The position numbers and the translations under genes were made by a program. Under the pieces are notes generated by a model. That model did no database searches and was not told the origin of the DNA. It was given only the letters and a program-made list of their open reading frames with translations. Shown one piece after another: positions 9,693-21,959 of a DNA stretch of 64,000 nt (the stretch's first letter is position 1; each line of letters starts with the position of its first letter). Source of the stretch: Hypericum androsaemum (taxonomy: Eukaryota; Streptophyta; Magnoliopsida; Malpighiales; Hypericaceae); NCBI GenBank assembly GCA_963995505.1, contig OZ023186.1, forward strand, positions 9,803,570-9,867,569, in the 5' to 3' direction.

Positions 9693-10464
9693 TGTTGGAA
9701 TAAATGCTAATTAAAGTATAGGGCCCAAAGTGGGAAGGGCCCAAAGTGGGAAGCCCAAGTAGGAAATGACAATCCCATTTCCTATCCCACATTCGAAAGT
9801 GCAACAAGATTTTCTTAGTTTATAAGGAGATGCTCCTTGTTAGCTAGGAAATAAGTTGACCACCAAGAAAGCCAACTCGGACAGTTGCACCATCCACGCA
9901 CGCGCGTGTGCACATTGCACGTAGGTCGCAATGGGCGCTACAGGCTGCTTGCTTTGCTAACGATGGAGTGCGAGTGCTCGCTGGAAGCCACGAGAGGATG
10001 CAGGCACTTTCCAGCCATGAACGAACTGGCAGCGATATGCTGGCCGAAGAGACGCGAAAAATAGCATGTCTGTTGTCCAAAAGGATGTGTCTCCTCGGAT
10101 GTACAGGCTGCCACACTCGTACCCCCTCAGACTGCCTGCCTCCTCTCCCTCCACAGCCTACAAATAGGCCTCTCCCCCTCACTTCCAAACTCGCCCCGAA
10201 TACTCATTGCATAAGCATTTATTAGCAATAGTAGTTCTCCCTCTCTCTCTCTCTCTCTTAAGAAAGTTCAGAGTATCCAACGGTTCGCCGAATCTTAGAG
10301 AATTGTTATGCTACGATCTTGGAAGCAACTAGTCGTTGTATCTTGGGGACGATTGTCGTAGCCCGTAAGTACTGAATACGAGGCAATCCCGTCTTATGGA
10401 GAAAGAATCAAACTCTTGCCTCGACTAAAATCCTAATCAAGTACACCACCTCTGACAAATAACA
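9693..10464 (+). repeat. 5' LTR of the deleted copia
   Basis: 772 bp from TGTTGGAATAAATGC to CAAATAACA. It contains a CT microsatellite near 10239-10258 and a TATA-like CTACAAATAGG near 10157. The last ~155 bp match 12487-12640. ORFs on both strands inside the LTR are incidental. Confidence 0.85.
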
Positions 10465-10481
10465 ATCGTAAGACGAGAGTC

Positions 10482-11330
10482 GTGTACTTGAAGATGACAT
10501 CATCAAGCTCTGCACCAGCACCAGCACCAGTGCCGACGGTCCCAGGAACTGTCCACGCTGAACGGCCGGCAAAGTTCAATGGCACCAAATTCAAGACATG
10601 GCAACAAAAGATGCTATTCTACTTGACAACACTCAACCTGGTTCAGTTCTTGAAGGAAGAAGCTCCGAAGGTGGCAGAAAATGAGGCTGATCAACAGAAG
10701 ATCAACGCCCTGGATGCATGGAGTCACAGCGACTTCTAGTGTCGTAACTATATCCTAAATGGATTAGACGATACCCTTTATAATGTCTATGCAGGTGCCA
10801 AGACTGTGAAAGAATTGTGAAATTCCCTAGAGAAGAAATACAAGATGGAGGATGCCGGAATGAAGAAATTCATCGTCAGGAGATTCCTCGACTTCCAGAT
10901 GGTGGATTCCAAGAAGGTCATAGACCAAGTTCAAGAGCTGCAGCTGATTCTGCATGAGATTCACGCCGAAGGCATGCAACTTAGTGAGTCCTTCCAAGTG
11001 GCTGTACTAATTGAGAAGCTACCCCCCTGTGGAAGGATTTCAAGAAATACCTCAAGCATAAGAGAAATGACATGGATTTTGAAGACTTGATTGTGAGATT
11101 AAGGATTGAGGAAGAAAACCGAAAGTCCGAAGTCAAGGCAAACAAGACCAACTTTGAAGCCACAATACACCCCCTTGAAGAAAGTACTTGCAAGAAGAGA
11201 AAGCAGTTTGGCAATAAGCAGGAGAAGCAATAGCCAAAGCAGAAAAAAGGTCAAGAAGATCAAGGGCAATCGCTACAACTGCGATAATCCCGATCACGGG
11301 ACAAAAGATTGTCGCCTGCCAAAGAGGGAC
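10482..11330 (+). pseudogene. gag: Copia Gag
   Basis: Begins [18 protein letters not shown] and then [21 protein letters not shown], the copia Gag N-terminal block, followed by [19 protein letters not shown]. In-frame stops occur at 10737-10739 and near 10818. A frameshift near 11030 is compensated before 11200. The nucleocapsid knuckle near 11275 reads [14 protein letters not shown], so the first zinc-ligand Cys is replaced by Arg. It is a decayed nucleocapsid/capsid gene directly continuous with the protease. Confidence 0.8.
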
Positions 11331-12486
11331 GATCGTGAGAAGGCTAATCTGGCCGAAGACATGTCTGAGCTAGACTTATCTGCTGTGGTGTTTGAAGCCA
11401 ATCTGATGGATAACCCAAGAGAGTGGTTCATTGACATAGGGGCAACCCAAGAGATATTCTCGACCTATACCCCGATCAATGGACAAATTTTTTTTATGGG
11501 TAACTCTACAACTTTCTCCGTAGTTGGTCTAGGCAAGGTGGTGCTGAAGCTGACCTCTGGAAAAGAGTTGACCCTCAAGGATGTACTGTATATCCCAAAC
11601 ATTCGTAATCCGGCCCCCTGTTAAGCAAAGCCGAGATGAGGCTGATATTTGAGGCTGATAGATTTATATTAACTAAGGCTGGTGCCTTTGTAGGAAAGGG
11701 TTATCTCAAGAGGGGGCTCTTCAAGATTAATGTAATAACTGTAAAACGCGCCTTTGAGGGCCCTAATAAAGTTGTTAATTCTTCTTACTTGGCTGAGTGT
11801 TCGAACTTATGGCATGATAGATTAGGATACGTAAATTTGAGCTCACTAAGAAAGTTAGTAAGTTTAAATTTATTGCCTAAAATAGAGTTTGACACAAACA
11901 ATAAATGTAAAGTATGTGTAGAGGCAAAAATGACCAAAGGATCTTTTCATTCAGTGGAAAGAAGTACTACACCTTTAGAGTTAATTCATGCCAACATCTG
12001 CGATATGAAACACGTGCAAACTAGAGGTGGAAAAAAGTATTTTATCACATTTATTGATGATTGCACAAGGTACTGCTATGTACATCTCTTGAAAGGAAAA
12101 GACGAAGCTCTAGAACCTTTCAAGAGTTAGAAGAATGAGGTTGAAAATCAACTTAGCACTAAAATCAAGATGATTCGAAGTGATAGAGGGGGAGAATATG
12201 TAGCTCCGTTTGAGAAATTCTGCCAACAATATGGCATTATTCATCAGACAACAGCTCCATACTCACCCCAATCAAATGGCGTAACTGAATGCAAGAATCG
12301 AACTCTCAAGGAGATGATGAATGCTATGTTGATTAGCTCAGGCTTACGCCAGAATATGAGGGGGGAAGCTGTGCTCTCAGCTAATCATATTCTAAACAAA
12401 CTGCCACACAAGAAAAGTGACAAAACCCCATATGTACTATGGAAAGGGAGGAAGCCTTCCTACGGTTATCTTAAAGTGTGGGGGTG
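11331..12486 (+). pseudogene. pol: Copia protease and integrase
   Basis: The protease block is [20 protein letters not shown]. The catalytic D-S/T-G is changed to D-I-G. The chain is broken at 11624. The integrase block 11636-12486 has the zinc-binding H...C..C region (LWHDRLGYVNLSSLRKLV, then CKVCVEAKM) and core motifs RSDRGGEY and NGVTECKNRTL, with one stop at 12128-12130. The first catalytic Asp of the DDE triad appears as Asn (LIHANICDM). The chain ends LKVWGCYG, where it runs into LTR sequence. No RT motif follows. Confidence 0.82.
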
Positions 12487-12640
12487 CTATGGTCTTGGAA
12501 TCAACTAGTCGTTGTATCTTGAGGACGATTGCCGTAGCCTGTAAGCACTAAATACGGGGCAATCTCGTCTTACGGAGAAAGAGTCAAACTCTTTCCTCGA
12601 CTAAGATTCTAATCAAGTACACCACCTCTGACAAATAACA
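12487..12640 (+). repeat. Truncated 3' LTR of the deleted copia
   Basis: Matches the last part of the 5' LTR from CTTGGAA-CAACTAGTCGTTG to CAAATAACA. Only about a fifth of the LTR remains. Confidence 0.85.
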
Positions 12641-14502
12641 ATTTTAATTTGGATAAAATACACATAACTTTCTCAAGTTTGGTGTAAAAAATAGTACTCT
12701 TAGCCGAGCAATCGGCTGGTGCACATCAATAACTACTATTAAGAAACTGAAGTCCCTCTCGATTGGTGGACAACGGTCGAAAGGAAGAAGAAATTAACAA
12801 AAGTTTTGAGAAATTTAAACTAAATTGTATTCACTATTAACGAGTGAGTAGGTTTACATCACACAGTCTATATATTATACAAGCTCGGAACCAAAATAGA
12901 AGCTTACTCGGTTTCCTAACAAACTAACAGAGTCAATTGAAAAGAAAACAAAAGGAATTATTATATCATCATGATAAATACTTTTTGGAACTTGCACCAA
13001 CGATGAGGGAATATTCTCGTGTCTTATATCTTCTTCTTTTACCCTTCGTGGGCCTTTAGGTTGTTTCTTGTAATTGGGCCCAGAAGTCTTTACTTTCTCA
13101 TGGATACAAGGCCCGAAAATCTTTCATCCTGACTTTCATCAGCAGCTTCAAGCTCCAACTTCTCTCCAATGCTCTCTGCAGATTTGATCTTCAACACCTA
13201 CAAGATTTTTGATAATATTGTGGTCATATTAGCCACAAACAGAACATGCCTAGCGGAATGGGACAAATGAGAAACCTTCTGATTACTTTTGAGGTCACGC
13301 AAACTAACCTATATTTATAGATTAACTAACCAAGTTGTTTCTATATAAGGAACTTTTTTGGATAATGTAATGTCTCGCGTTTCTCATGAAGTTGAGTAAT
13401 TATTTTTGTATGACACTAATGGCTAAATAACAAAGTTAAAAAAAAAACGGTTCGATCTTCAAGGCAAATCAGGGCCGGGTTTCATCCTAAACCCAGCCTT
13501 TCGTGACCACCAGTTTTTCTGGTCAGGTTGGACCAACCGACCGACCCAGCCAAAAATGGTTTTCTTTTAAAAAATATATATGTTTAAGATTAAAATTGAT
13601 TAAATTATGATTTTAATGTTTGTACATTATAGTTTTGCAATAAGTTAGATAATATTGATAACTATTTGTTATTTGAATAATATATATTTTCAATTTTAAA
13701 AAATTTACAGTTCAACAGGCCAGACCGGCTGATCCGAAGGTCAGGAGCAATTCCCAGTCAACTTTCGAGTCATTTTTAAAAATTTGCGACAAGTAAATAA
13801 AGAACAAAAATTAATTTGCCTCGCTCCCTGTTAATAATTTCATTATAGTCCTCTTCCAATTTTCGAGAGCCAATTTAATGTATACATTGAATAGAAGTTG
13901 CTCATTTCTTCCCAAAAAAAAATTAATAGCGCGAATTGTAAAGGTTATGCCTCTCGATTCCTCCTTTGTATATAAAGAAAAGCAATCTAACTTCTATCAG
14001 TGCTTACACAAATATTAGAAGCCAATTAAGCTTTTAGTAAACCTTAGAAATAAGCGTGGTGATAAGCTGGGATTCATGGAGAAGATTTCCCCATTTTTCC
14101 AGGAATTGAAGAACATGGTGTTACTGTGTCTCCAGAAAACGAAGAAGATGACATTACTGTTTTTCAGAAAATGAAGACTAAGATGTTACAGGTTTTCGAA
14201 AAACCGAAGAAGAAGATATCTTTTTTTGTCAAAAAAAATGAAAAATAGTATGTTAAACAATCTGCTCAACTTCGTTAAACACCCGCTTCAAGATGTAACT
14301 CTTTGTGATTTAATAGTTTCTATGTGCGATTATGGGGTCTAATTTCTCAGCTTTAATGGGCCTCGGTTGATAATAAAAATAATATGTTTGGTTATATGAT
14401 TATATTGTCTTTACAGTAGTTGATGGTCTATCTTTTTTCTTTATCTTATTTGGATGCCAAACTTAAGACTCGAAGTAAGAGTAGAGTGAAGTGACCGAAA
14501 AT
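12641..14502. other. Noncoding spacer, unassigned
   Basis: AT-rich sequence with no recognisable protein. A TATA-like GTATATAAAG near 13969 precedes a 32-codon ORF (14076-14174, MEKISPFFQELKNMVLLC...) that I do not recognise. Repeats rich in GACC/GGTC occur at 13490-13560 and 13720-13745. They resemble inverted blocks, but I could not define element ends. Confidence 0.5.
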
Positions 14503-14724
14503 TGTTGAAAACAAATATGCTCAAGCCGCTGATTTTTATTAAACGTAATTACATCCTAATATAGCCCTTCATATAACAGTAGGTGCTATATTTGTGCTAA
14601 GTAGATAACAACGTAAATCAAATTCAAACTAGTAACTAAAGGATGAGCTAGGAAAGATAAGATATGTCTGTTACATTTGAAATAGTTCGGATGTGATCAA
14701 GCGTAATAAACTTGATCTCTTACA
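14503..14724 (-). repeat. 3' LTR of the outer copia
   Basis: 222 bp, starting on the minus strand TGTAAGAGATCAAG. A purine tract AAGGAGAG lies just upstream on that strand. It is longer than its partner by about 26 bp at the outer end of U3. Confidence 0.75.
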
Positions 14725-14739
14725 CTCTCCTTCAAGTTG

Positions 14740-15184
14740 GCGCATGAAGATTCGCAATGCCCAACTTGTCGAGAAAATAATGCAACGTTGGCGGCCTAAA
14801 GCTTTGGTGAAATGTCTGCTAGTTGTCCCATAGTGCTATTCTTTTTCGGAAATATTTTATTGGACTCAACACGCTCACGGACAAAGTAGCAGTCCATTTT
14901 AACGTGTTTGGTACGTTCATGGTAGAGTGGATTTGCGGCAATGTAGAGAATAGCTTGGTTGTCGCAATAAAGAGTTGTCGGGAGGGTCTGTGTAGTGTGA
15001 AGTTCATGCAGCAACCACTATAGCCATAAGATCTCCCTGACGGTGACAGCCATAGCGCGATATTCAGCTTTCGCGGAGGATCGATTAACAACAGATTGTT
15101 TCTTGGTGCGCCAAGAGATTGGGGAACCTCCGAACATGATAAAGTAACCCATCCTGGAACGTCGGGCCATAGGGCAACAACCCC

Positions 15185-15219
<35 letters not shown>

Positions 15220-17998
15220 AATCACACTCACACTATGTATTTAGGGTTGGTGTGCCAACGGAAGATAGAAAAATGCCTTGAACCAGCGACTGCTTAAGGT
15301 AGTGAAGAACCCTGTCAGCTGCGTCACGATAGTCTTATTGTGGATTAGTCACAAACCAACTTAAAATATTTACCACATATGTAATGTCGGGTCATGTGAT
15401 AGTGAGATAGAGAAGCCTACCAACTAAGCGTATGTGCCATCAACCATGGGAACATCTGGTTTGCACGTAAGATGATGATTTTGTTCAACGGGGAATGAAC
15501 TTGGTCGACCTCCTAGTTTTCCACTATCTTTGAGGGTGTCAAGAGTATACTTATATTGACTGAGAACCAAGCCATCTGCGAAATGCGCTGCTTCAATGCC
15601 CAAATAATATTTAACATCACCGAGGTCCTTAATTCCAAATGTGCCGTCTAAGTAAGCTGTAACCTCTTTGATTTTATAATGAACATTGCCAGCCAAAAAG
15701 ATGTCATCAACATAGATGAGTGCAAAGACAATAATGTTATCTCTGGCATAACAAAACAATGAGGTATCCGAATAGCATTGACAAAAACCAATGTATAATA
15801 AAGATTGAGTCAACTTGTGGTACCAGCTGCGTGAGGCTTGGCGAAGTCTATAAACCAAGCGATAGTTTTATATAAATGGCTTCTTGTAGGCCCCCACGCA
15901 AGAAGACATTTTTAACGTCCAATTGAGTAATGAACCACTATTTTTGAAATGCGACAGCTAGAAAAAATTGGACAGTGACGAGTTTGGCCACCAGAGCAAA
16001 AGTGTCAAGATAGTCAATGCCGGGAATTTTAGTAAAACCCTTAGCAACCAATCATGCCTTACAACATTCGATGTTGCCGTTCGGTTTGTACTTGATCTTG
16101 TATACCCACTTCAAGTCAATAGCTTTCTTTTTGGGTGGAAGTGTGTCGAGAGTCCAGGTACCATTAGCTTCAAGTGCTTGTAACTCACGTGACATGGCCT
16201 CCCTCCACTCGACATGCTTAATGGCCTAAAAATAGTCTCTCAGCTCATCAAGCTTGGTGATGGCAGTAAGAAATGCTTTATGGGAATTAGAAAAATGTGA
16301 GTATGAAACAAAGTGGGTGAGAGGATATGCCATAGAGTTCCCGAATGGAAGGGCAGGCCGTGGGTGGGATTAGGAGGGTGGCATACATGTTTCAAATTTC
16401 TCAAAGTGCTTTAGGACTTGTTAGGTGTGAGCACTGGGACATGGTGCCTCAAAATTATCGTGTTAGACCTTAGGGTCTATGGTGGCATTCTCGGACTGTG
16501 CAATGGCAGGTTCCTCAATAAGCTTATTTTTAAGGCAGGAGCTAACAACATGTCATCAAACCGTGTAGTAACATGTTGTTCATGCCTTGACTGTTGTCCT
16601 TGTGAAGTAGAAACACAAAAAGGGTATATGTTCTTGATAAATGTCACATCCCGAGTATGATAGATGCTACGATCTGTGAGATCATATACACGATAACCTT
16701 TCTGACCTTCCGATACCCAATAAATACACATTGATGACTCCTTTTGGCAAACTTATCTCTATGTGGATCGTTTGAGTGAGCATATACCAAATAGCTAAAG
16801 GAGCGTAGATGCCGTCAGGATGCTTCCCCCCAAAGATAAGTTGGCGCACAGAGTGAAAATGCAAAGCCTTAGCAGTCTCCAAAATGTAACGATGCATGTG
16901 TTCTACGACACCATTTTGCTGTGGTGTGTATGAACATGAAGTCTGCAGCAAAATTCCTTTGTCACTATAAAAATCCATCATTCGATGGGATTGGAACTCC
17001 AAGCCATTGTCAGCTCTAATCTGTTGCACTCTTTTGCCAAACTATATTTCAGTCATATTGAAAAACATCATAAGTAATTTAGCAATATCACATTTATATC
17101 GCATAACGTACACCTCAAACCCGCAACTATAATCATCCACGATAGAAAGGAAATATCAAGCCCCAGTGAGTGAAGCGGTCTTGTAGGGGCCCCATATATC
17201 ACAGTGAATTAGTGCAAAACAAGAAGTGGATTTTATTGAGCTATTCAAAAAAGTGGGACGAGTTTGTTTAGCTGGTATACAGGCATCACATAAAAGTTTG
17301 TCCAACTGAATTTTCTTACATAAATGTTGCACATGCCCTAACTTTTCATATGACGGATTTCCCAGTTTGATGCCAAGTGCTTGCGGATGTCACCTTGTCA
17401 ACATGCATTGCCACCCCCACACTTGATGATTCTTCGAGGAAGTACAAACCCCCGCGGTGCCTACCCATTCCAATCAGGATCCTCGAAGGTAGGTCATGTC
17501 ACATAAACAAGTCCGCAATATAGGTTAATGAACAATTTAGAACCTTTATCGATTGGCAAATATTGAAATATGCAAGACATTTCATAATGGGATCCCATTG
17601 GAAAGCATCATAGTGCCAATTCCTTGTACATGAATGGTGTCTTTAGTAGGGATTTTGACAGGTATGTTCGACGCCTCCTTCACCGGACCTGTAAACAAAC
17701 TTGCAGCATAAGTTATATGTTCCATCGCCCCAAGGATGCTGTTCCATACCAGCCATATTGACCTCCGCTGTGGCTTCTAGAACCATAAAGGCATTTGCTT
17801 CTCCCCCTTGCTTCAATATCTGAAGCAGCCGCGAATATTTTTCTGCGGCCAGGCCTGGTATAGGGCTGATTTCAGTCCCAACCTGTGCGCCTCGCGGTGG
17901 TTGCTTTCGAGTGGTGGAGAATCCACCATACTCCCTTCTTTCGCCATCTCGATCCTCATCCCGCTTCCACCAGTCTAGATAGCCAAAAAACTCGCAGT
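14740..17998 (-). pseudogene. pol: Copia Pol remnant: protease, integrase, RT, RNase H
   Basis: From right to left on the minus strand. A decayed protease lies near 17760 (MEHITYAASLFTGPV). The integrase core is at 17029-16682 (QIRADNGLEFQSHRMMDFYS, then YTPQQNGVVEHMHR). RT is at 16260-15424, with the catalytic YVDD in FALIYVDDIFLAGN near 15715 and DVKYYLGIEAAHFADGLVLS. RNase H is at 15230-14796, with LYCDNQAILYIAANP and HERTKHVKMDCYFVRE. Many stops and shifts are present. Domain order PR-IN-RT-RH is diagnostic of copia. A 32-bp homopolymer C tract interrupts the RT-RNase H connection at 15187. Confidence 0.85.
15187..15218 (+). repeat. 32-base poly-C tract
   Basis: Uninterrupted run of C within the decayed copia pol, preceded by CCCCAA. 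Its true length is uncertain in any assembly. Confidence 0.85.
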
Positions 17999-18003
17999 AC
18001 TAG

Positions 18004-18356
18004 TGATGCAGCGAAAGGTACGAACAAGCACAACGATAGTAGTCTCAAATTCGTGATTGCTCACAAACTCGAAAAGGCGACCAAGTTTTGGGTAAAACCC
18101 TGGTTTTCAATATTAAAAGTCTGCCTCAAAAGAACAACGAAGGCTCTCTTACATAGAGAGTTCGAACAAGCCCTAAATCAAAATAGGAAAGGAGTTTTAA
18201 GCCAACTAGTTAAGAAAATAACAAGAGTTTAATTTAAACTAGGAAACGAAATAGCTTGAGGCCCAAGCAAAATGACAGGTAGGAAATAGAATGAGATGTC
18301 GCCTATACAGCGTTCAATCGCGGGATGTGGTCGAACTTGTCCAAAAACAGCATTGT
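18004..18356 (-). repeat. 3' LTR of the nested gypsy (truncated)
   Basis: Matches 23219-23570 closely (TGATGCAG, AAAGGTACGAACAAGCACAA) but loses the terminal GCAGCTTTATCTCCATCA block. Confidence 0.8.
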
Positions 18357-19850
18357 AAAATTCGGTAATTTAAATACTAGAATTAATAAACTGAATTATC
18401 GAAACATACAATAGATTATCACCAAGTCATAATTTGGCAGTCACTCCTAGCAAAATAATATAGACAACAATAACGAAAGATATATGTTGAGAGAAACTTG
18501 AACGTTAAGAGGGACCTCATTCAAGTAACAATTGTTGAGGACGAGACAGTTAAATAGATGAGAGTTGTACTGAAGATGAAGCACTCCTCCTTACTAACAA
18601 TGGAAAGTTTGGGGAACAAACTTTATTTTAGGGGAAAAGAATGTAAAATCTGGTATATTTTTATTTGAGACTTAATAAACTACATGATTAAAATATAATT
18701 AATTGGTGATTCAATTATAATTGACTAGTCGTTTCTCGTAAAAACTACCCTCTAACCCACATCCCACTTTCTCCTCCATAAAAGAAGGAAACAGGTTCCA
18801 TTTCCTTGCTAATTAAGTTGGACTCCAGCACTCTCCTTCTCCTTCATAAAAGAAGGAAACAATTCCTTCCTTCCTTCCCACTCAAGTTGGGCTTCGAAAT
18901 GCTCTCTATTCCTCGCTCATCTGGATAGTTTAAAAGAGAGGAACTCACGTGAGCAAAGCCCTGTCAGAGACAACTCACTAACGAGCTTCCAGCAAGCACG
19001 CTCGTCGTAGCAGCACCCCATAAACTACAGGATCTGCTAGTGCTCGCTTTAGCCTCTTCGGACGTGCCAAAAGAATCGGGTTCATTCACTTGTAACCCCT
19101 CTAATCTCGTACTTGTCGATCAACTTATGAATTTTGCATCCACAATATTTTCCTCATCTAATTGGAGGTTACACAATTGCTACTCTAATCGCTGAGTGTT
19201 CACTACATAGGGCATATAGTTTCCACTTCTTTCCAATGGCGATGACTCCTCTCTCGTCAAAACAATAAAATGGAGTCCAGAAAATGTAGAGATTCCTTAT
19301 GGTCAAATCCTGCAACGATCATCTTCAAGCCCCAAATAGTTTACGACCTTGCCGTTAAGAATGCAATACTTTTGGTAAGTTGTTCATGGGATCAATTCAA
19401 AGTACTTCTGATTTAAAAATTGATTTTTACGTTTGGACCAAGTAATTAAAACGAATTGAAAAAGATTGTTTAGTTACGTAAGGGTATTATGTGAATTGCC
19501 TTACCATGTTTGAGTATACAGGTTCTTGTGAAGTGATGTGTAAGTTGGCTGCTTACTTGTTGTAACTTGCCTGCTTACGTTGGTTCTATAAGAGTATTAT
19601 ATGAATTGCTTACTTAATTTCGTACTTGCTGAATTTGTTTGATACTTTGATGGTGTCGCTATGCGTTTTGTGGTAATTTAATGACTTGTTATATTGGGAA
19701 TTGATATGAGAAAGTAAACGATGGCTCATGTGGAGCGGAAGTGATTTGGTTGAGTCTGTTTATTGGAATTGTGATGCGTATTGGATTATGATGTTACTAG
19801 AATTGTGGTGATTGAAGTTTGTTTGGCATCATTCGAGCATGAGCATGTAC
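18357..19850. other. Unassigned insertion between integrase and 3' LTR
   Basis: No protein domain is visible. It contains two AAAAGAAGGAAAC blocks near 18780 and 18850, and leader-like CT-rich sequence. It may be a degraded solo LTR of another family, but no target duplication could be found. Confidence 0.4.
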
Positions 19851-19859
19851 CGGTCAGCC

Positions 19860-21900
19860 GATTGGTTGGCGTCGTTCCCGACGTCGAGTGCACATTCTGG
19901 TGGTGAACATTAGCCGATTGCTTGTACAGGTCATTCGCCTGCTCTAATCGAACCCGCGCGGTCTGATGGACCTATCGAAGATCAGTAATTAAATTGGCAG
20001 CCAGTTTATTATCTGTGGTGGCCGAAGGAAGCAAGAGATCAACTGGGCTACGCAGAACCACTGCATAAACTATCTGGAAGGGAGACAACCCCGAGCTTCG
20101 ATTGACTGTGACATTATGCGCAAATTTAGCCTGACTTAATTTGGTATCCCACGTGTGTACGTGATCCCCGACCAAACAGCGCAGCAAGTTGCCCAACGAA
20201 CAATTGACCACGTCAGTCTGGCCATCAGTTTGAGGGTGATTGGCACTGCTAAAATGAAGCTCAGTCTTGGCCATGCACCATAAAGTATGCCAAAAGTGAC
20301 TCAGGAACCTTGTATCACGATTAGACACAATCGAACTAGGGAGGCCGTGTAGGAGAAACACTTCCCGAAAAAATAACTGATCAACGTGCACAGCATCAGA
20401 ATAAAATAGTCTTCTTGCACGGAATAAAATGAACCATTTTTGAGAAACGGTCCACCACCACAAAAAATAGAATCATGTCCACGCTGGGTGCGAGGTAGCC
20501 CTAGCACGAAGTCCATACTGATGGCGACTCAAGGTTCGGGAGGGATCGAAAGAGGGCGATATAGACCCGTATTGGTTACCATCCATTTAGAAACCTGGCA
20601 CACTCGAAAATGGACAACATAGTGAGCCACTGCCATACGCACACTTGGCCAAAAAAATCTACGTAAGAGAAGTTTGGTGGTGCGGTCGCGACCAACATGC
20701 CCTGTTGAATGCACGTCCGTAATTAATCCCAAGCAGAGGCTACAATCCGAAACACATAACTGAATACCTTTGGACAGGAAACCATCGTGGATGGTATAAT
20801 TGGATGTACGATCAGTGCCTACAGTAGCAAATATTGGCCCAAAGAACTTATCAATAGGATAGAGGTCATGAAAGCAATCGAACCCAGCTACCGAAATGCG
20901 CATATCCGCCAATAAACAGTGGCGATGACTGAGTGCATCAGCCACCTTGTTAAGGGTTCCAGACAGATGGCGAATGACAAAAGTGAATTGCTGCAAGTAG
21001 GCCGACCATCTGGCATAGCAGGTCGAGAGAGAGTCTTGAGTGGCAAGATGCTTTAGAGCTTTATGATCAGTATAAAGAACAAACTCGTACTGAAAGAGAT
21101 AGTGTCGCCAGTGTTGCACAGCTTAGACCACTACAAAAAACTCAATATCATAGGTGTTATACCGCGAATGGGCACCGGTAAGCTTCTCGCTAAAGAAGGC
21201 TACAGGGCGACCTGCTTGACTGAGAACAGCGCCAATACCCACTTTTGAAGCACCACAATGGAGCTTGAAAGGGGTGTTGAAGTTCGGTAGTAACAAGACA
21301 GGAGCATTCGTCAATCGGTGTTTGATGTCATTAAAAGCATCATTAGCCGCGGGACCCTATACAAAGGCTTTGCCATGCATAGTATCAATAATTGGTGACA
21401 TTATAGAGCTGAAATATGGGATAAATTGGTGGTAGAATGAAGCCAAACCTTGAAAGCTTCGGGCCTCTGTCATTGTAGAGGGTGTGGGCCAATCACGGAT
21501 AGCTACAATTTTAGAGTCATCCACGCAAATTTCGTCACTTGAGATCCAATACCCCAAGAATAATATCGAGGTCTCCATAAATTGATAATTAGAAGGGGCT
21601 GCAAAAAATTGCTCCTCACGAAGAATGTGGAGAACAGCACGGGGTGTGAAATATGGTCCTCAAGTGTCTTGCTATATATAAGGATGTCATCAAAGTAGAC
21701 CACCATACAAGAGCCAATAAGAGGACGGGGGAATTGATTCATTACCCGCATAGAGGTACTAGGTGCATTTGACAGGCCAAATGGCATGACCATCCACTCG
21801 AAAAGACCTTCACGAGTCTTAAATGCTATCCTCCATTCATCACCGGGGCGAATGCGAATTTGGTGGTAGCCACTCTTCAAGTTCATCTTACTAAATATGA
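19860..21900 (-). pseudogene. pol: Gypsy RT, RNase H and integrase
   Basis: The RT palm begins near 21886 with [20 protein letters not shown] and [12 protein letters not shown]. The active site reads [12 protein letters not shown]. The thumb is near 21480 (SFQGLASFYHQFIP). RNase H (21314-20930) has GASKVGIGAVLSQAGRPVAF, where the usual DAS is GAS, and TDHKALKHL. Integrase has the HHCC zinc region near 20760-20600 and core parts VSNRDTRFLSHFWHTL, NHPQTDGQTDVVNCSL and FAHNVTVNRSSGLSPFQIVY (20400-20030). Stops and shifts occur at domain joins. The C-terminal end trails off at about 19860, with no chromodomain recognised. Confidence 0.85.
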
Positions 21901-21959
21901 GGCACCATTTAACTGGTCCAATAGGTCATCGAGGCGGTCAACTACGATATTGCTCCCTT

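Larger units (their letters stand above)
9693..12640 (+). mobile_element. Ty1/copia element with RT-RNase H and most of the 3' LTR deleted
   Basis: The 5' LTR (9693-10464), gag, protease and integrase are followed directly by the last 154 bp of the 3' LTR. Perfect 5-bp target duplications ATTTT flank it (9688-9692 and 12641-12645), so the outer ends are original. The internal junction near 12487 joins integrase to LTR sequence at a shared GCTA-TCTTGG stretch, which suggests a microhomology deletion. RT and RNase H are absent. Confidence 0.88.

Noticed and set aside
9844..10225. Overlapping ORFs on both strands at 9844-10225
   Set aside because: They lie wholly within a copia LTR (9693-10464) bounded by target duplications.
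17885..18232. Plus-strand ORF, similar to another at 23157-23447
   Set aside because: The similarity is due to the two gypsy LTRs; the reading crosses the LTR boundary and target site, so it is not a gene family.
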